From assembly GCA_000310025.1 (NCBI GenBank), contig FN649737.1, positions 174,014 to 238,013 on the forward strand: 64,000 bases of DNA. Direction: 5' to 3'. Below, one piece after another: positions 12,201 to 24,800 of this stretch. The position numbers were made by a program, and so were the translations under genes. The notes below the pieces were generated by a model. That model had not been told where the DNA came from, made no database searches, and was given only the letters and a program-made list of their open reading frames with translations. This stretch comes from Ectocarpus siliculosus. Taxonomy: Eukaryota > Sar > Phaeophyceae > Ectocarpales > Ectocarpaceae. How positions within the stretch are numbered: the stretch's first letter is position 1; every line of letters starts with the position of its first letter.

Positions 12201-15200
12201 GTCCTCCCTCTTGCTGCTACGGCGGGGTACAAGGATGCTTTGATGCTCTAGTCCGGGCCCCTCCCTCCGTGTAGGGTAAGCGTCAGGCCAAGAATACAAC
12301 CAAGTCAATTTCGGCGTTGATATGTCTCTCGCTTAGGGTGCGAAAAACACGGCAAACGAGACAACACGCAAGTTCTTGCTCTGGCGTTGAGAGGTCTCTT
12401 CGTGGAACATGTACGTATGGCAAACGAGCACACCATCACGTCTACTCCCGGTTTCAGTATGGGTTCCCCAAGTGTATAGGTTTTAGTATGGGTGATCCCT
12501 TTGTACTGGTTTTAGTATCGGTTTAGCGTTGAGATGCCTTCTTGGAGTCTTGGAGAAAAATCAAGGCAAGTGCGTCTACTTGGCGTCGATATGCATCCTC
12601 GTTGGGAAATTTGAAAGAAATTTGGGCAAGGGAGCACACATCCAAACAATCACAAACGCTGTAGGGTTGAGGTGCAGGAAATGTAGGGCAAGCGAGCATA
12701 CCATCACGCCTACTCTGGCGTTGAGATCCATTCGTAGGAAAATTAGGGTAAGCGAACACGATCACGTCTACATTGGCATTGAGATACCTCGGTGCGAGAT
12801 TAGGGCAAGCAAGCGCAAAGTCAAGTCTACTCGGCATCCAGATTCCTCCGTACGAACTTCAGAGCACGCGAGCATACAATCTCAAGTCTACTCTGGTGTT
12901 GAGACCCCTTCTTGTAGGAAGGAAATGTCAACGGCAAGCGAAAATGAACTCAAGTCTAGCGCTGTGGAGCTTCATCGTGGGATCAGAAAAACTTTCACAG
13001 CACCTGGCAGTGTCCGAGCGCGTAGGCCACGAGGTACTTGAGGTAGTCCTCCGCCAGATCCATGTCGTCCTTCAGATCAGCGAAGGCCACCTTTTAGAGT
13101 TGAAAAGGACGAAAGCAGAAACGATGAAAAACAAAATGAAGATACGTCGGCACACAAATCACAACGAGCTCAAAAACAGAAGAATCCGTTTCACAAGCAA
13201 AACCGAAAATAGAAATGGCCACAAAGAGATAAGATTAATCAAATACGCAACCAAAGCAGCCAAAGCATGCCATGCGTCCAACAAAAACGATCAAGAGGCC
13301 GAATGTCACGGGCGGACGGCCATCAGCAGCCAACACACCCACCACACCGTAACGCCGTAGCAAACAGCAGCCTACCTCGGGCTCGATCATCCAGAACTCG
13401 GCCAAGTGCCTGGAGGTGTGGCTGTTCTCCGCTCGGAAAGTTGGTCCGAACGTGTAAACGTCCCCCAGGGAACACGCATGGGTCTCTACGTTGAGCTGTC
13501 CCGACACCGTCAGGCACGTACGCCGAGCGAAAAAGTCCTGCGAAAAGGGGGGGTAAACATGGGAGGGAGATGGAGATGAGCGGCGTGCGTGATTGTGGGG
13601 CGTGGCAAAGAAGCAGTGTAGGTATGGGGGGGGGGAGGGGGGTGAGCCAAGTTGGGTAGAGCCTTGGGCGATTCTGAGGGCGTGACTCGAGTATCGTATC
13701 AAGTATGGCACAAACCTCGAATGCATGGGGGGTGTCACGACGCTCTAAGGCATGGCCCGACGCTTGTTCCAAGAAACGGTTGCCGTTGCAATGGTTTCAA
13801 CCGCAAGGATACAACAGTCTCCTTGCTAACCTCTCTGTCTGTCTGTCCGTTTGTCTGTCTCCATCCCCCCTCTCTCTGTATGTGTGTCTCTCTCTGCCTC
13901 GGCATGTGGCGTAGGATCTCTCCCCCCCCCCCCATTCCCTGTCTCTCTGTCTCGGCGTGCAGCGTAACATCCCTCCCCGTTCCACAAACCCAGCGACAAC
14001 AAGGTCGAGTCACTACTTCACCTTCGAGTAATCCACCGCCCCCGCCGGAGTCATCGGAGGACCTCCGCCCGCCGCCGCCGCATGCCCGTTGCCCTCCTCG
14101 CCACCAGCGTCGGGCAAAAGCGTAGACACTGCGAACTGCTCACCCGCCCCCTCGCAATCGGCCCCGGTTACGATCGGCGTGTGGATGTAGAGAAAGCCTC
14201 TGTCGTTGAAGAACTTGTGGGTGGCGAAGGCCATGGCGTGGCGCACGCGCATGGCTGCCGAGTGCATCTGGTTGGGGTTGGAAAAAAGGTCGGTTTAGAC
14301 ATGTAAAATTGTTGAGTGTATTGCTAGAAGTTGTTCGTTTCGAATAACTGGACAATGATGATGTCATTAGAACCGAGTAAGACAATGCTCAGAGAGAAGA
14401 GAGAAGAGAAAGGTCTACGTCGTACCATAACCGCGTCCATCTTACCCCCCCCCCCCCCCCCAAAAAAAAACGTACCACGGCCGAACCAAGCGCTTTGGCA
14501 GCAAACGGTAAAAGATTGAATGGAACCCTTTTTAACTCTTTATGGGGACGTTCTGCGGACTTTTTCCCCTTAAATACTATTCAGCGCTGCTGCTGCTGCT
14601 ACTCCCTCCCTTCATGGCTATTAAAAAACAAATCCAAACCCCCCAAAAAAAATCCAAAGTAAACAACGCTGATTTTCCGTAATAAAAAACAAAACAACGA
14701 AAACATCCTTTTCCAATTTCCTTTCCTTTANNNNNNNNNNNNNNNNNNNNNNNNNNNNNNNNNNNNNNNNNNNNNNNNNNNNNNNNNNNNNNNNNNNNNN
14801 NNNNNNNNNNNNNNNNNNNNNNNNNNNNNNTTTTACCCCCCCCCCCCCCCCGAAAGAACAACGTACCACGGCCGAGCCAAGCGCTTTGGCAGCAAACGGT
14901 AGAGGATTGAATGGAGCCCTTTTTAGCTCTTTATGGTGACGTTCTGCGGACTTTTCACCTTCAAATACTATCGAGCGCTGCTGCTGCTGCTACTCGCTCC
15001 GTTCATGGCTATGAATAAGCAAGTCCAAACCCCCAACAAAAAATCGAACGTAAGCAACGCTGATTTCACGTACTAAAGACCAAACCAACGAACACATCCT
15101 TTCACAATTCCATTCGCTTTAACAATTATATTCTACCCCCCAAAAAAACTCGAACGTACCCAACGGTTTACTTCACATTGTCAAAGATACAACAACAATG

Positions 15201-18200
15201 AACATCTTCTCTTTCGATTGGATTCCATTGGATTTGATTGGAGGCAGCCTACCTTCGTCCTGGGTCTTAGGTGAGCAATACTGCGGAGGAACTCCAGGGA
15301 GTGGGCCTTCTTCGCCAGGGGATAGGTGGAAGCTCCAACAGTCCCGTCCGGCTCGTAGACGCACCCAAGCACCTGAAGGAACCAACACCAAAAAAAAACC
15401 AAGGGCAAAGAGGAAGTGACTGTGACAGGGTAGTCGGTTGGGGAGAGAGGTTCACAAAGAGGCTGGAAAAAAAAAGGGCTGGCCAGAGAATAGAAGTAGC
15501 GGGTAGAAGGTGAGAGGGAAGCGGCCATGGCAAAGAAGTGGATTGCGGAGGGAGGATAAGGCTGAAAAACATATTGGCCAGAGAGCCAAAGCAGCTGGTA
15601 CATGACGTGTCAAAGGTGTCAACAATTAAGATTCACACGGCAGTCGCCGCCAATCTCCAACACGTTCGTTGATATCACGCCCCGAAAAAAAAAAAACGTG
15701 TACCCTTTTCTATACAACGCCTCGTCGGCCTACACTCTTGTCTGTACCTTTCTTTTCTACACATCTCCCTTCAACATTTTTTTGTTCATCACTGCTGTAA
15801 ATCAGAGCTCACACACAGCTCACAGAATTTCTGCACAAGTAGGAGCTCTAATCCCGTGGTCACACACAAGGGTCCCTCCCCCCGAGGTCCCTCTTCCACC
15901 CCTTGCCCTTGGTAACTCACAACGTGACCGGCAAAATCCTCACCGCCTGGGCGCGAATAAGAGTTGAAAACCATCAAGAATCACGCTGTCGTCGTCAAAG
16001 TGTCGTGAGCTACACAAGGTGCACAAGGTACACACAAGGTACCGCCCCCCTTCGGACACGGTGTGCCCCGTAGCCAACTCGAGTTTACCAGTCTCGCCAT
16101 CAGCAACGACAGCTCCTCCGGCGACCTTAGTCTTCCTTCCAACAATGAGCTAAACCCCTGACCAAGGTGGACGCGCGAGGCACTCTCGAAACGCGACGCG
16201 ACGCGACGCCTCAGCCATGCCATGTCCCGTTTATTCTGCTCAATTGCCGTTACGTTCACCACCTTGCGCCCACTTCAGTAACCCAACTATACGAAAACAC
16301 GGCAAGGGTTGATACCCTACCTTCCTCTGAAGCAACACCACGACAGTCCGTAGGTGTGGATTTTGCCCTCCGTGCGTCCAAACCACGGCAATCAATAATG
16401 TATGCATACTTGCTGATCGTTGTGAATTTACTTCCAGCACATTTATTATTGTTCTGAAATTGTGCCCACCTCGACTTCGTCAGCCTTGATCTCCACGTCC
16501 TGCCCCTTGCCCTTGGAGGCAACTACCGTCCCCAGCACCGACACGGACGCGCCCACTCCCCCGCAACTGGCGGCCGCGTCGAATCCAGGCGCTCCCTTCG
16601 ACACCACCACCTGAGAGAGACGGCATGCATGTTGGCATGCATGTTGGGGATGCGCGCGCATGTCTTTGCGTGTCTTCGGCGGTGCTTTTGTCCTCATTTT
16701 TTTATTTACCTAAAGTCAAGACAGATTTTTCAGGATGTGAGTGTGAGGACAACGTCCAGGCCTGTGAAAAGGAAGCTTTCCGCGGGAAGTTTTGTTCGAC
16801 GTAGTGCTGTTTCGAACGGGTTTCCGAGCGATGCTGTTGAAATTGAGCAAGGCAGGAGGGCCCTTATCTACACGAAAAACACGGCACCGCCACAAGCAGG
16901 AAGAGCACGAGACTGCTGACGGATGGAAGCGACTCCGCTGTTGTACACGGGACCTGTGTGTCATTCGGACAGGGAGACAAGCACTTGTTTGATTGGTCCA
17001 GAAGAACGCAGGTGCAAAAACAAGGGCTACTTTTCGCCCCTCCCCTGGCTGCCCCCCCCCAAGCGCCATATTCAAACACCGTCACCCCCTCCAACCCCCA
17101 AGATGACGTACCATGCCTTCCAACGACAACAACATACAAGCACCGCCGAACACAGAAACAGCACCGACACCACAGATTCCACCCAAAGCACAAGAGACTG
17201 GACCAACACTACAAGCGAGAGCTGCTAAAAAAAAAAAAAAAACGAGTACAAAAAAAATGTAGGGGGCACCGTGCTACGTCTTCGTTGCACGAATACAAAA
17301 AAGTCGATATTTTTCAACGGGGTGGAACACCTCCACCGCCGCAACTGCCAACGACGTACCATCTCTTCCATATTGCTTCCAAAAACGAACGTGATACCGC
17401 TACATACAACAACAGCTCTGTCGAAGACACCAACAGCACCAACACCAACACCTCCCATCAATCACAACACCGCTGCCGCAAGCCCACCTGCACCGTGCCC
17501 GAACAAGACCCGTCATCCACCACCAGGAACAGCAGAGCCCCCTTGCTCGCCGCCCTGGCCGTCCTCAGCCAGCCCTTCACCACCGCCTTCTGCCCCACCA
17601 CCGACGTCCCGCTGGCCAGCAGCTCCCTCACCCTCACCCTCTTCCTCCTGAACCTGGCCGGCGCGACCTCGAGACGCCTGGAACCCTGGACCACCGACGC
17701 GCTCGACATCAGATCTCCGCTTTCTCCGACGACCGGAAGGGGCTCATCCCCCGCGGCACCGGCCCCCGCACCCGCCGCCGCTCCCGCCGCGGCCTTGACA
17801 GCTGCCGCCGCCGGCGGCACCTGCTTTTGCTTCCCCTGTCCCTTGGCCCCGGCAAGCCCGCGCGCGGAAGCAGCGGGTGCGGGTGCCGCCGCCACCGCCG
17901 TTGCAGAGAATGCGGGGTGATGGGTGACGGTTCGGTACCACCGCAGGACGTGGGGGAGGCCCGCCAGATCTCTCGCGCCGAGGGATGCAGCCCCTCCTGC
18001 GACGCTGCCCTCGATGAGATCTCTCGCGGCGCACGCGAGGCCCACGTCCGCGATGGTCGTGCGCTCGCCCACCAAGAAAGTGCTGCACGCGTGTTTCGTG
18101 TTTCGTGTATCGTGTTTCGACAACAAGGGGTATAGAATGCGCCGAGGATGTTTAAAAGTAACGGTTCAGAATACTTACTAACCGCCACAATTAAAATATG

Positions 18201-21200
18201 ACGTGGAATTAGATCTATCGCGCTTATCGTTGGAATCATGAATTCATGCACGGTCATACAAACAAATAAATAAATTGGGGGAGCGGCAGGTAAGAACGGT
18301 TGTGCACGATGTTGGGCCGAGTGGGAGCAAGGCGACAAGCAGTGGCACATGTATGAGGGAGAGATTTGACTGAAAGGTAGGGGAACCTTGACTAATCAAT
18401 AAACACCCCCATTGAGAGAAAAAACACGCGTACACACGATGGGCGTGAGAGCGAATGAAAACCTGAAGAACTAAAAACAACCCGCGAAATGGGGGGGGGG
18501 GGAACAACGGACGCCACTCCCAGAGCGACCAAACGAACTTACACTCCCCAAATGACAAAAATGGAAAGCTCACGTGAGCATAAACGGCACCAAGCAAAGG
18601 AACAAAGGCTCACAAGGACAGGTCTGAAGCCGTGCCCCTAACCCAAACAACATTGACTACAAGCAAGACGCCATTCGCTTGGGACCTCTTGCACAGGCCT
18701 GCCGTCCCCTCGAGGTAGGTATCTCCCCTCCCGACGCAACACCCCTTTCGTGTTGGGTCAACCAACCCGTTCCCTCGCAAACGGCTGAACACACCTCGTA
18801 GAGAGCGTGGCGTTGGCCGTAGCCAGGAAGGACAGCAGGTGCCGCTTAGCCTCGGCGATGACGGCCTGGTTACCCGAAGCCGCCGCTAGCGCCTGCGCCG
18901 GGACCTCCAGCTCCTTCCAGCACGTCTCTAGCCACTGGTCCGCCTTCAAGACAAGACGAGACAAGACAAGACAAGACAAGAAGGGCGCAGAAAAGGCTTG
19001 ACACGGCTGTTGTGCTCCGGGCAAGAAAAACAAAAAACGATGTGGAAACCATGTATGTATGCATATCGCGCCTTCGGGTGGACGTCTAGTGAGTTGTGAG
19101 CACTATTACATGGTCTCGCTGGTCTGGTCATGGACGGCGAGGTACTGGTGTCGTGCCGGTCAGTGACCTTCTAACTCCAAACGATATTCTAACATTGTAC
19201 CACGAGAGGGGGCCAGCGGACGGTTTATTTGCGATTGAAGTTTCGTACTGGAGTGACACAAAAGAACCGGATACTGCATGTATCATTGATCGCTTGAGCG
19301 TTCTCTCGTCCCGCTCAGAAGAGAGGCGTACACTCGTTTGTCGTCTGCCCTATTTAGCACGGTCGTCGATGTTTCTAAAACACACCCACACACACACAAC
19401 ACACACACCGAGGGAGTCTCTCCCATGACCGGGTGTCGGCCATGGTTCTTTCCAAGAGCTTACCGATTAGTCTATAGCCTCATATAGACTGGCGTCTTTT
19501 CATTGGTCAGCCGGCTAGCGCGGTCGGTGTCAACAACAACGACACACCCACCAGACCTCCCTCCATTTCAATGGTCAGCCGGGTCACGTAGCGCGGTGGG
19601 CGTTCACAAAACACACACACACGCAAAAGACACAAGCCGTGTTCTTTGTCCCGCTACAAGACTGACGTCCTTTCATTGGTCGGCCCATTAGCGCGGTCGA
19701 TGCTAAAAAAACAAACAAACAATAAAAACACCCACCTGGGCCGACTCGAACTCGCTCCTTCCGTACAGCGAAGAGTCCGCCTTCGCCATCGCCAGGGTCC
19801 TCAGGATGGCGTTGCTCTGGGTCACCGCCTCCTCGCCCCCAACGGGCGCCGCCTGCCCCGGCCTGCAGACCTTGAGGACAAGCCCCTTGGCCAGCGGCGC
19901 GAAGGCCTCCATCTCTTCCTCCGACATGCCCGTCTTGAGGTCGAGGTCGATCCCGGCCATGCTGAGCAAGATAACGATGCCAAGGTAGTTGTGTGGTCCG
20001 ATATGGTCGGTTTTGGAAGTTACATGGGGTGGCAAGGGAAGGCGTGAGGTAAGGCGAGGAAAACGACATCTTACGCGATCGGATTCATAAGTGGGCAGGT
20101 GCGGGAGGAGGAAGACGTGCAAGGCGGGGCGATAAAGGGGGAGGGGGACCATGGGGGCACAGCAAAATATATTTGGCAAAGCGACGAGGGGAGTTACGTT
20201 GGGCAGTTGGGGGGAGGGGGGTTACTGCTCTCGAGGGATAGCGCTCTTCTGTCATCCTACATGTAACAACACGGCCTTTCATCAGTCGAGATGTCGGGAC
20301 CGTGACATGTACTGGAAACTCCGAACCGCGAACGGTCACTTCCAAATACCACCTGCTGGGTCCCGCTAGCTGATGAACTGGAAAGTCGGCCCCCCTTGTC
20401 TCTATCCATTCGCTCTTGATCCTCTCTTGAATAAATACATACTTATATCAATATAAAATAATAGGCATGTACCTGGCACTATTTTTAGAAAGTATACATG
20501 ACCTCACAAAAAGACCACCCGTTCGAGATTATACCACAGTCGAAGGGGATGTGTTGAGGTCTTTACAGCAGTGAGTGAAGAAACCGGCTGGATACTGGGC
20601 TTGTCACTATCGGATGTGAGTAATCCTCCGCAACCAACACAAAAAATAGGTTGCGGCGTGGCAGACATGATGAAGCTCGGCGGGAGCAGCATGCGGCAAC
20701 AGCAACACAAAACCACTTTTCCGGGAAATGCGCTTGTTGTTCACATCAGCGTTCTCCACGTGAGAAATCTTATAGCGCGTATCGATATACATTTGGCGCC
20801 ACGTAGAATACGACAACCAGTACCCAGCTACACAGTCGATGTGTTTGCTGTAGGAACAAATGCGGATTCTGATCGCAAGCACATGTAGGGGCAGCTAATT
20901 CAGCGATAAGGTGCTGGGGCTGTGGCACACGTTGCCGCTGGATAATCAGCACGCTTCACCCCGACCGTCGTTGCAGAAGACAAAGGTAGCCGATGCACTC
21001 CTGTGTTCAAATCTAGACTAGTTGTCTGCTGTTCACATTTCGGTTGGTGGCATGCGCTCGCTTCCACAAGGGCGACTACAGCACATACAGCTATAGATTT
21101 CCACAAGAACCACGATTTGTGGCCGAAAATGGTCTGTCTTTTAGCAACACCCTTTCGTTGCCGAAACAGACGCGTTTGTTGCGAATGCACAGCGATAAAG

Positions 21201-21396
21201 ACGGCCTCAGCAACCACGAGAACTCATGTGTGCACCACCCTCTTGATCGTTGCCACGGTTGCGGCACGCTTGCTTACCGTGCCACGACGCAGATCTTTCG
21301 GACGCGGTAGTCTTGCTGCTCGTCGCTGGCACTGGACCACAGCTCGAAGCCGATCCCGGAGCCGATCAGCGGCAGCGCAGCAGCATCACCCGCCAT
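9241..21396 (-). CDS. NARS: Asparaginyl-tRNA synthetase, bacterial type, with N-terminal GST-like domain
   Basis: Exons (- strand): 21396-21278, 19961-19736, 18943-18795, 18082-17488, 16610-16470, 15372-15253, 14267-14022, 13537-13376, 13090-13004, 12124-11981, 11571-11500, 11122-11005, 10154-10046, 9370-9241; about 805 aa. It ligates Asn to tRNA-Asn. Residues 1 to about 235 resemble a glutathione-S-transferase fold ([46 protein letters not shown]). An Ala/Gly/Lys-rich linker follows. About 320-450 is the OB-fold anticodon-binding domain ([28 protein letters not shown]). The rest is the class II core: motif 2 [20 protein letters not shown], then [26 protein letters not shown] and motif 3 [10 protein letters not shown], ending [12 protein letters not shown]. 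All phases agree. One intron (11499-11123) is GC-AG. Start: the ATG at 21396 has A at -3 and GCG after it. Targeting (cytosol or organelle) cannot be read from the sequence. A 100-N gap lies inside intron 6. Confidence 0.93.
9912..9999. repeat. Perfect 44-bp tandem duplication
   Basis: 9912-9955 and 9956-9999 are identical 44-bp units starting ACCTTGCTGTCATGAGCC. They lie in the last AsnRS intron. Complete identity indicates a recent duplication. Confidence 0.95.
10555..11035 (-). repeat. Tandem repeat duplicating an exon end and its splice donor
   Basis: The 3' end of AsnRS exon 12 plus its donor (LVPKIG then GTGAGA, true donor at 11004) recurs at about 10843 and 10676, each time followed by the same degenerate intron sequence (GGAAGC..., TTTCTGCCC...CACG). 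Periods are about 161 and 167 bp. A further partial unit starts near 10560. The copies keep GTGAGA after the G of the ATCG/ATTG context. Confidence 0.82.
11498..11499 (-). other. GC splice donor, AsnRS intron 11
   Basis: The exon ends GCG GAA AAG at 11500 and the intron starts GCAAGT. Using GC keeps phase 0 and joins AEK to VYNAPC, as AsnRS alignment expects. The nearest GT, at 11495, would shift the frame. Confidence 0.8.
12310..12990. repeat. Degenerate minisatellite of about 60-70 bp units
   Basis: About ten imperfect copies of a unit containing TCTACTCTGGCGTTGAGA, then a variable part, then AGGGCAAGCGAGCA and CCATCACG, fill much of AsnRS intron 9. Units differ by substitutions and small indels, so the array is old or little homogenised. 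Confidence 0.75.
14442..14730. repeat. Left flank of assembly gap, near-copy of the right flank
   Basis: Begins with a poly-C run and repeats the content of 14831-15121 in the same order (CGTACCACGGCCGA, CAAGCGCTTTGGCAGCAAACGG, GCGCTGCTGCTGCTGCTACT). Most differences replace a base by its neighbour, lengthening A, C or T runs, as in low-quality base calling at a read end. Confidence 0.85.
14731..14830. other. Assembly gap (100 N)
   Basis: Exactly 100 N, the usual placeholder for a gap of unknown size. It lies inside AsnRS intron 6 (15252-14268), so no coding sequence of the model is lost. Flanks on both sides carry the same sequence. Confidence 0.99.
14831..15121. repeat. Right flank of assembly gap, near-copy of the left flank
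   Basis: Starts with poly-C and matches 14442-14730 along its length. It reads as normal complexity sequence where the left copy is degraded. A short third partial unit (TTCTACCCCCC, then CGAACGTACC) follows at about 15131-15163. Confidence 0.85.
18945..18983. repeat. (ACAAG)n simple repeat beside an exon acceptor
   Basis: About seven pentamers of ACAAG type (one ACGAG variant). On the - strand this is a CTTGT-rich tract ending two bases before AsnRS exon 3 (starts 18943), so it doubles as the polypyrimidine tract of that acceptor. Confidence 0.85.
19485..19705. repeat. Three tandem-like copies of a dispersed repeat (CATTGGTCAGCCGG family)
   Basis: The block TTTCATTGGTCAGCCGG, then TAGCGCGGTCGGTG, recurs at about 19497, 19568 and 19673 within AsnRS intron 2. 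A reverse-oriented relative lies at about 29900-29945 (CACCGACCGCGCTAACCG, then CTAATG). CA-rich spacers separate the copies. Confidence 0.7.
20511..20575. repeat. Dispersed repeat copy, family shared with 35703-35770
   Basis: Read on the - strand, both copies could encode STHPL, a short gap, WY, one residue, L, one residue, RVV. DNA similarity covers about 60 bp. One copy is in AsnRS intron 1 and the other in an intron of the repeat-protein gene. Nature unknown. Confidence 0.6.
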
Positions 21397-21874
21397 CGTT
21401 GTGCACTCAATCCTTTCAGTCGCAGGATTTTTTCTTGCAGAAGTCGGCGCCCGTGCCTCTGTACCTTTCCGCTGTGCTCTCTTTCCCTTCGCGCTGTAAG
21501 CAAACACGATCAACTCTGCACCTTGTGTGCAACAACAACTAACTGCATTGAGGAGACTGCCGGGGTTCCGCAGAGCAAAATAATGGTATGCAATTTCCTT
21601 GTGCCGGTCGCGATACCCCTTGCTACGCCAGTTTGCGCCAATTGCGCCAGTATTTCGTTGCGTGTGCAACACCACGCACTCGTGTGCACTGGGCAGCAGC
21701 GGGTACATTTGTGGCTGTGAGGGTGGGTAACCCTAAGTTCCTCGACATCGAGGCTGTGGCCGTGAGATTCTCTGCAAGAAGCAGCACCGCTGTGTTAGCA
21801 CCGTACTGCAACGGCAGCACCAGACAGTACACGCGTGTTTCACGTGCAGCTACTGCTGCCTACGTCCTTTCACC
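21397..21874. promoter_or_regulatory. Shared upstream region of AsnRS and HCCS (head-to-head)
   Basis: The start codons of AsnRS (-, 21396) and HCCS (+, 21875) are 478 bp apart. No other gene lies between, so this DNA must hold both 5' UTRs and core promoters. I see no convincing TATA box; a bidirectional promoter is inferred from geometry alone. Confidence 0.6.
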
Positions 21875-24800
21875 ATGGGAACCACAAGCTCCAAGCTTCC
21901 GGGCAGAGGGTCGGGAGAAGCCCCGGTGCAGCCGCAACACGCCACCGCCAACTCTACGCCTACTGCCTGTCCGCTCGGGTTCGACAAAAAGACGAGCACA
22001 AAGGCCGAGGGGAGAGACTCGGGTCCTTCTGCCAACCGCAGCAGTAGCACCGCCGAGGCACAAGCGGCAGCGTCGTCATCGTCTTGCCCCGTCAAGACGT
22101 TGCTTCCTGGCAGCGGGGCCGGCTCCGCAGCACCAGCACCTTCCGCCGACGCTCCCACTTCCAGCTGCCCGGTCAAGGAAGAGAACCGATCGAAGGTAGC
22201 CAAGTACCTGCACCCACACAAGTACAACGTGTACAGTCAGAGGATAGACACCAGGGATGGTCTGGACCCCACCAACAACATGCCGGCCAACCCCAACCAG
22301 CAGCCGGCTCCCGGGCAGGAGAAGCCCCTGTCCACGGCGAGGGTGCCGAGCACAATCCCGAAGGGCGGGGAGGAGACCACCTGGACCTACCCTTCACCGC
22401 AGATGTTCTGGTGAGATCGTGGTACAGCACGGACCTACGTACCGCCGTACATCTGTGATACCCATAGGAAATCGATGTAGAAGTGTTGTACATAACACGT
22501 GTCCATGTCCGGGTTGTCTCGGTACTGCTGTACTGAAATTCGAGCGTCTTGGGTGCACCGACAAGGCCAACAGCCTCGCAACCATCTATCGAGGCAGATA
22601 TATAGTGTGGTGCAGTAGTGCCCGACAGGCGCACGGCCAAACCCTACCATCGACGTGCACAATTAGAGAGGGACCTGACGCCTTCTGCATCAGTATCGTA
22701 AGCCATCACCCACACTACATCTGCGAGCAACGGATGCCGACACAGACATCTGCATGGCAGCAACAACACTATGAACTGTAGAGCAACATTCCTACGGTCA
22801 GCCCGACCCTGCTGCTCGTGATTCAGAAATGATTCCATCTGCAGCGTTTGCTCTGCACTAGTAGTCTACACAAACAACACCTACTATTTTCGCGTTCTCG
22901 GTAGTGTATGTGCTGCCTCCCCCCGGTAAAGCCATCGCATGCCGCATGTTGTTTTCTTGCACGGGCACTCAGGAACGCTCTGTCGCGCAAGGGGAAGGCC
23001 GATAACACCGAGGAGGGAGACATGGATATCGTCGTTTCGATCCACAACAACATGAACGAGCTCACCTGGACTAAGATATTGGAGTGGGAGAAGTTGAGAA
23101 GGTATGTGCAAGACTTGTTTTGTTTCAGGTCCAAGCAAATTACCTCAAATTTCGTTGGTCTGCTGCAGGTTAGTCTGTCTCTCTTTGACTGTACCGGTAC
23201 GTGTTTTTTAAGAGTAAAACATTTTCTACAATGTATATTGCAACGCTTGTTTTTTGCACGTATCTGTTTTTAAATGGGTTTTCACAAAGGCTAAATCTTC
23301 GTTATGATTTTCCCGAAGAGTAACTTGGGTAGTACTCATCCAAGACTGACACCTCCCGCTTGACGTTGTGTTTCGTGTGGGAGGGGGGGAGCACTCATGT
23401 TTTGCATGCCTCAGCGATTAGACCGTTGACCACGCGTCCTCAAGCGGGCGGAGGATTGTTGCCAAAGGAACGATCATCGATGGCCAATCGTTCCTCCCTG
23501 CTTTGCCAAAGGTGGCTCAAGAATGCTTTCCCTGCCTATCTATCCTGTCTATGATAGAAGAGGGGCGGATATTCACTTCTTCACGTTGGGGGAGGCAGGT
23601 AGCGGCGTCTCCGCTTGCATGTTTGGCTTCACAAGGTATTGGTTGGTGCCTTGCTGCATTTAGACCGTGGTACGAGGGTTGGGATTAACCTACACAGCGA
23701 GCGTCAACCCTTCACACGACAAGCAACTTTTCACAAAACGCAGACAAGAGCACTGTAGAAGGGATGGGAAAAAAATTATCGCTGCTCCTACGTACTCGGT
23801 CGAACATGTTGTAGACTGTCAACAAACCATCCCCGATTGGCCGGCCGTACAGGAACAAGATTTTCTCTGCCTCGTCCTCGAGCGCGTTGGTCTGACACAC
23901 CGCTAGCGCTGACCTCGCCTGTCGAACGCACGTGTGTCTCGCCACAATCGTGACCTCCACCTGGGCGGTGCGCGAAGTCGTGGAGGGAGCGGCGTCGACG
24001 GCGCGGAGCCCCGCTTGCTGCGGTTCTTGGGCCGCCCTAACGACACGGCCCCGAAGGCGCTGGCGAAGATGATGCTCGGACACCCGCTGCCGTTCGACCG
24101 TCACGATTGGGTGGTGGACAGGGGAGGGGACGAGGTACGAGGGGGGCTCCGCAGGATGCGGACCGGGGGGGGGACTCTGCGGAGCCGAAATCAAAACGGT
24201 TTGGCTAGTCGGCGCTGAGGTCTCAGGACAATGACCCACCTTGAGTGTTCAGTCTGGGTTTCGGACCCCACGACTATTATTTTATTGAAGCCGAAATGCA
24301 ACCACTAGCCTAGTCGAAAGTGCTGACTAGTCTTTTTTCCCCGAGAATTCGGAAAGCAACCAACAACAGAAGTGTAAAAAAATGGGGACGCAGGAGGGAG
24401 AGGAAGGGACGGACGAAGCGTACTACGCTGTCTAAGCACGAGCCGATGACGGTTTTAATTTATTCAACCGTAGTGAGTGACCCCCCTCCCCTCCTCCGTT
24501 GCTGCAAACACCCGGCTGTCAGCGGCGGTACGTGATCGACTACTATTACGACGACGGTGCTGTCGATGAAGAGGGGATGCCAGGGCTTCACGCGGAAGGG
24601 GCGGTGAAATCGATCAAGGTAAGGTGATGGACTGTGCGTGCGTGTATGCACCATCGGGCCGTGCGCATTGCTTTAGAACGGCTCACTTTTGTCCTTTGTT
24701 GCTTTTCCCGGTGGCGCTGTGCTGTGAGACTTTCGGTTGGCCATCAAAAAGTGCAGACTTTTGTACCGTATGTTGCATGACGTAGGATATCACACCCCCT

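Noticed and set aside
14577-14869. - strand open frames crossing the N gap
   Set aside because: They are open only because N translates as X.
21003-21720. + strand frames between AsnRS exons 2 and 1 and into the shared upstream region
   Set aside because: They overlap AsnRS exon 1 in antisense and have no start, splice or domain support.
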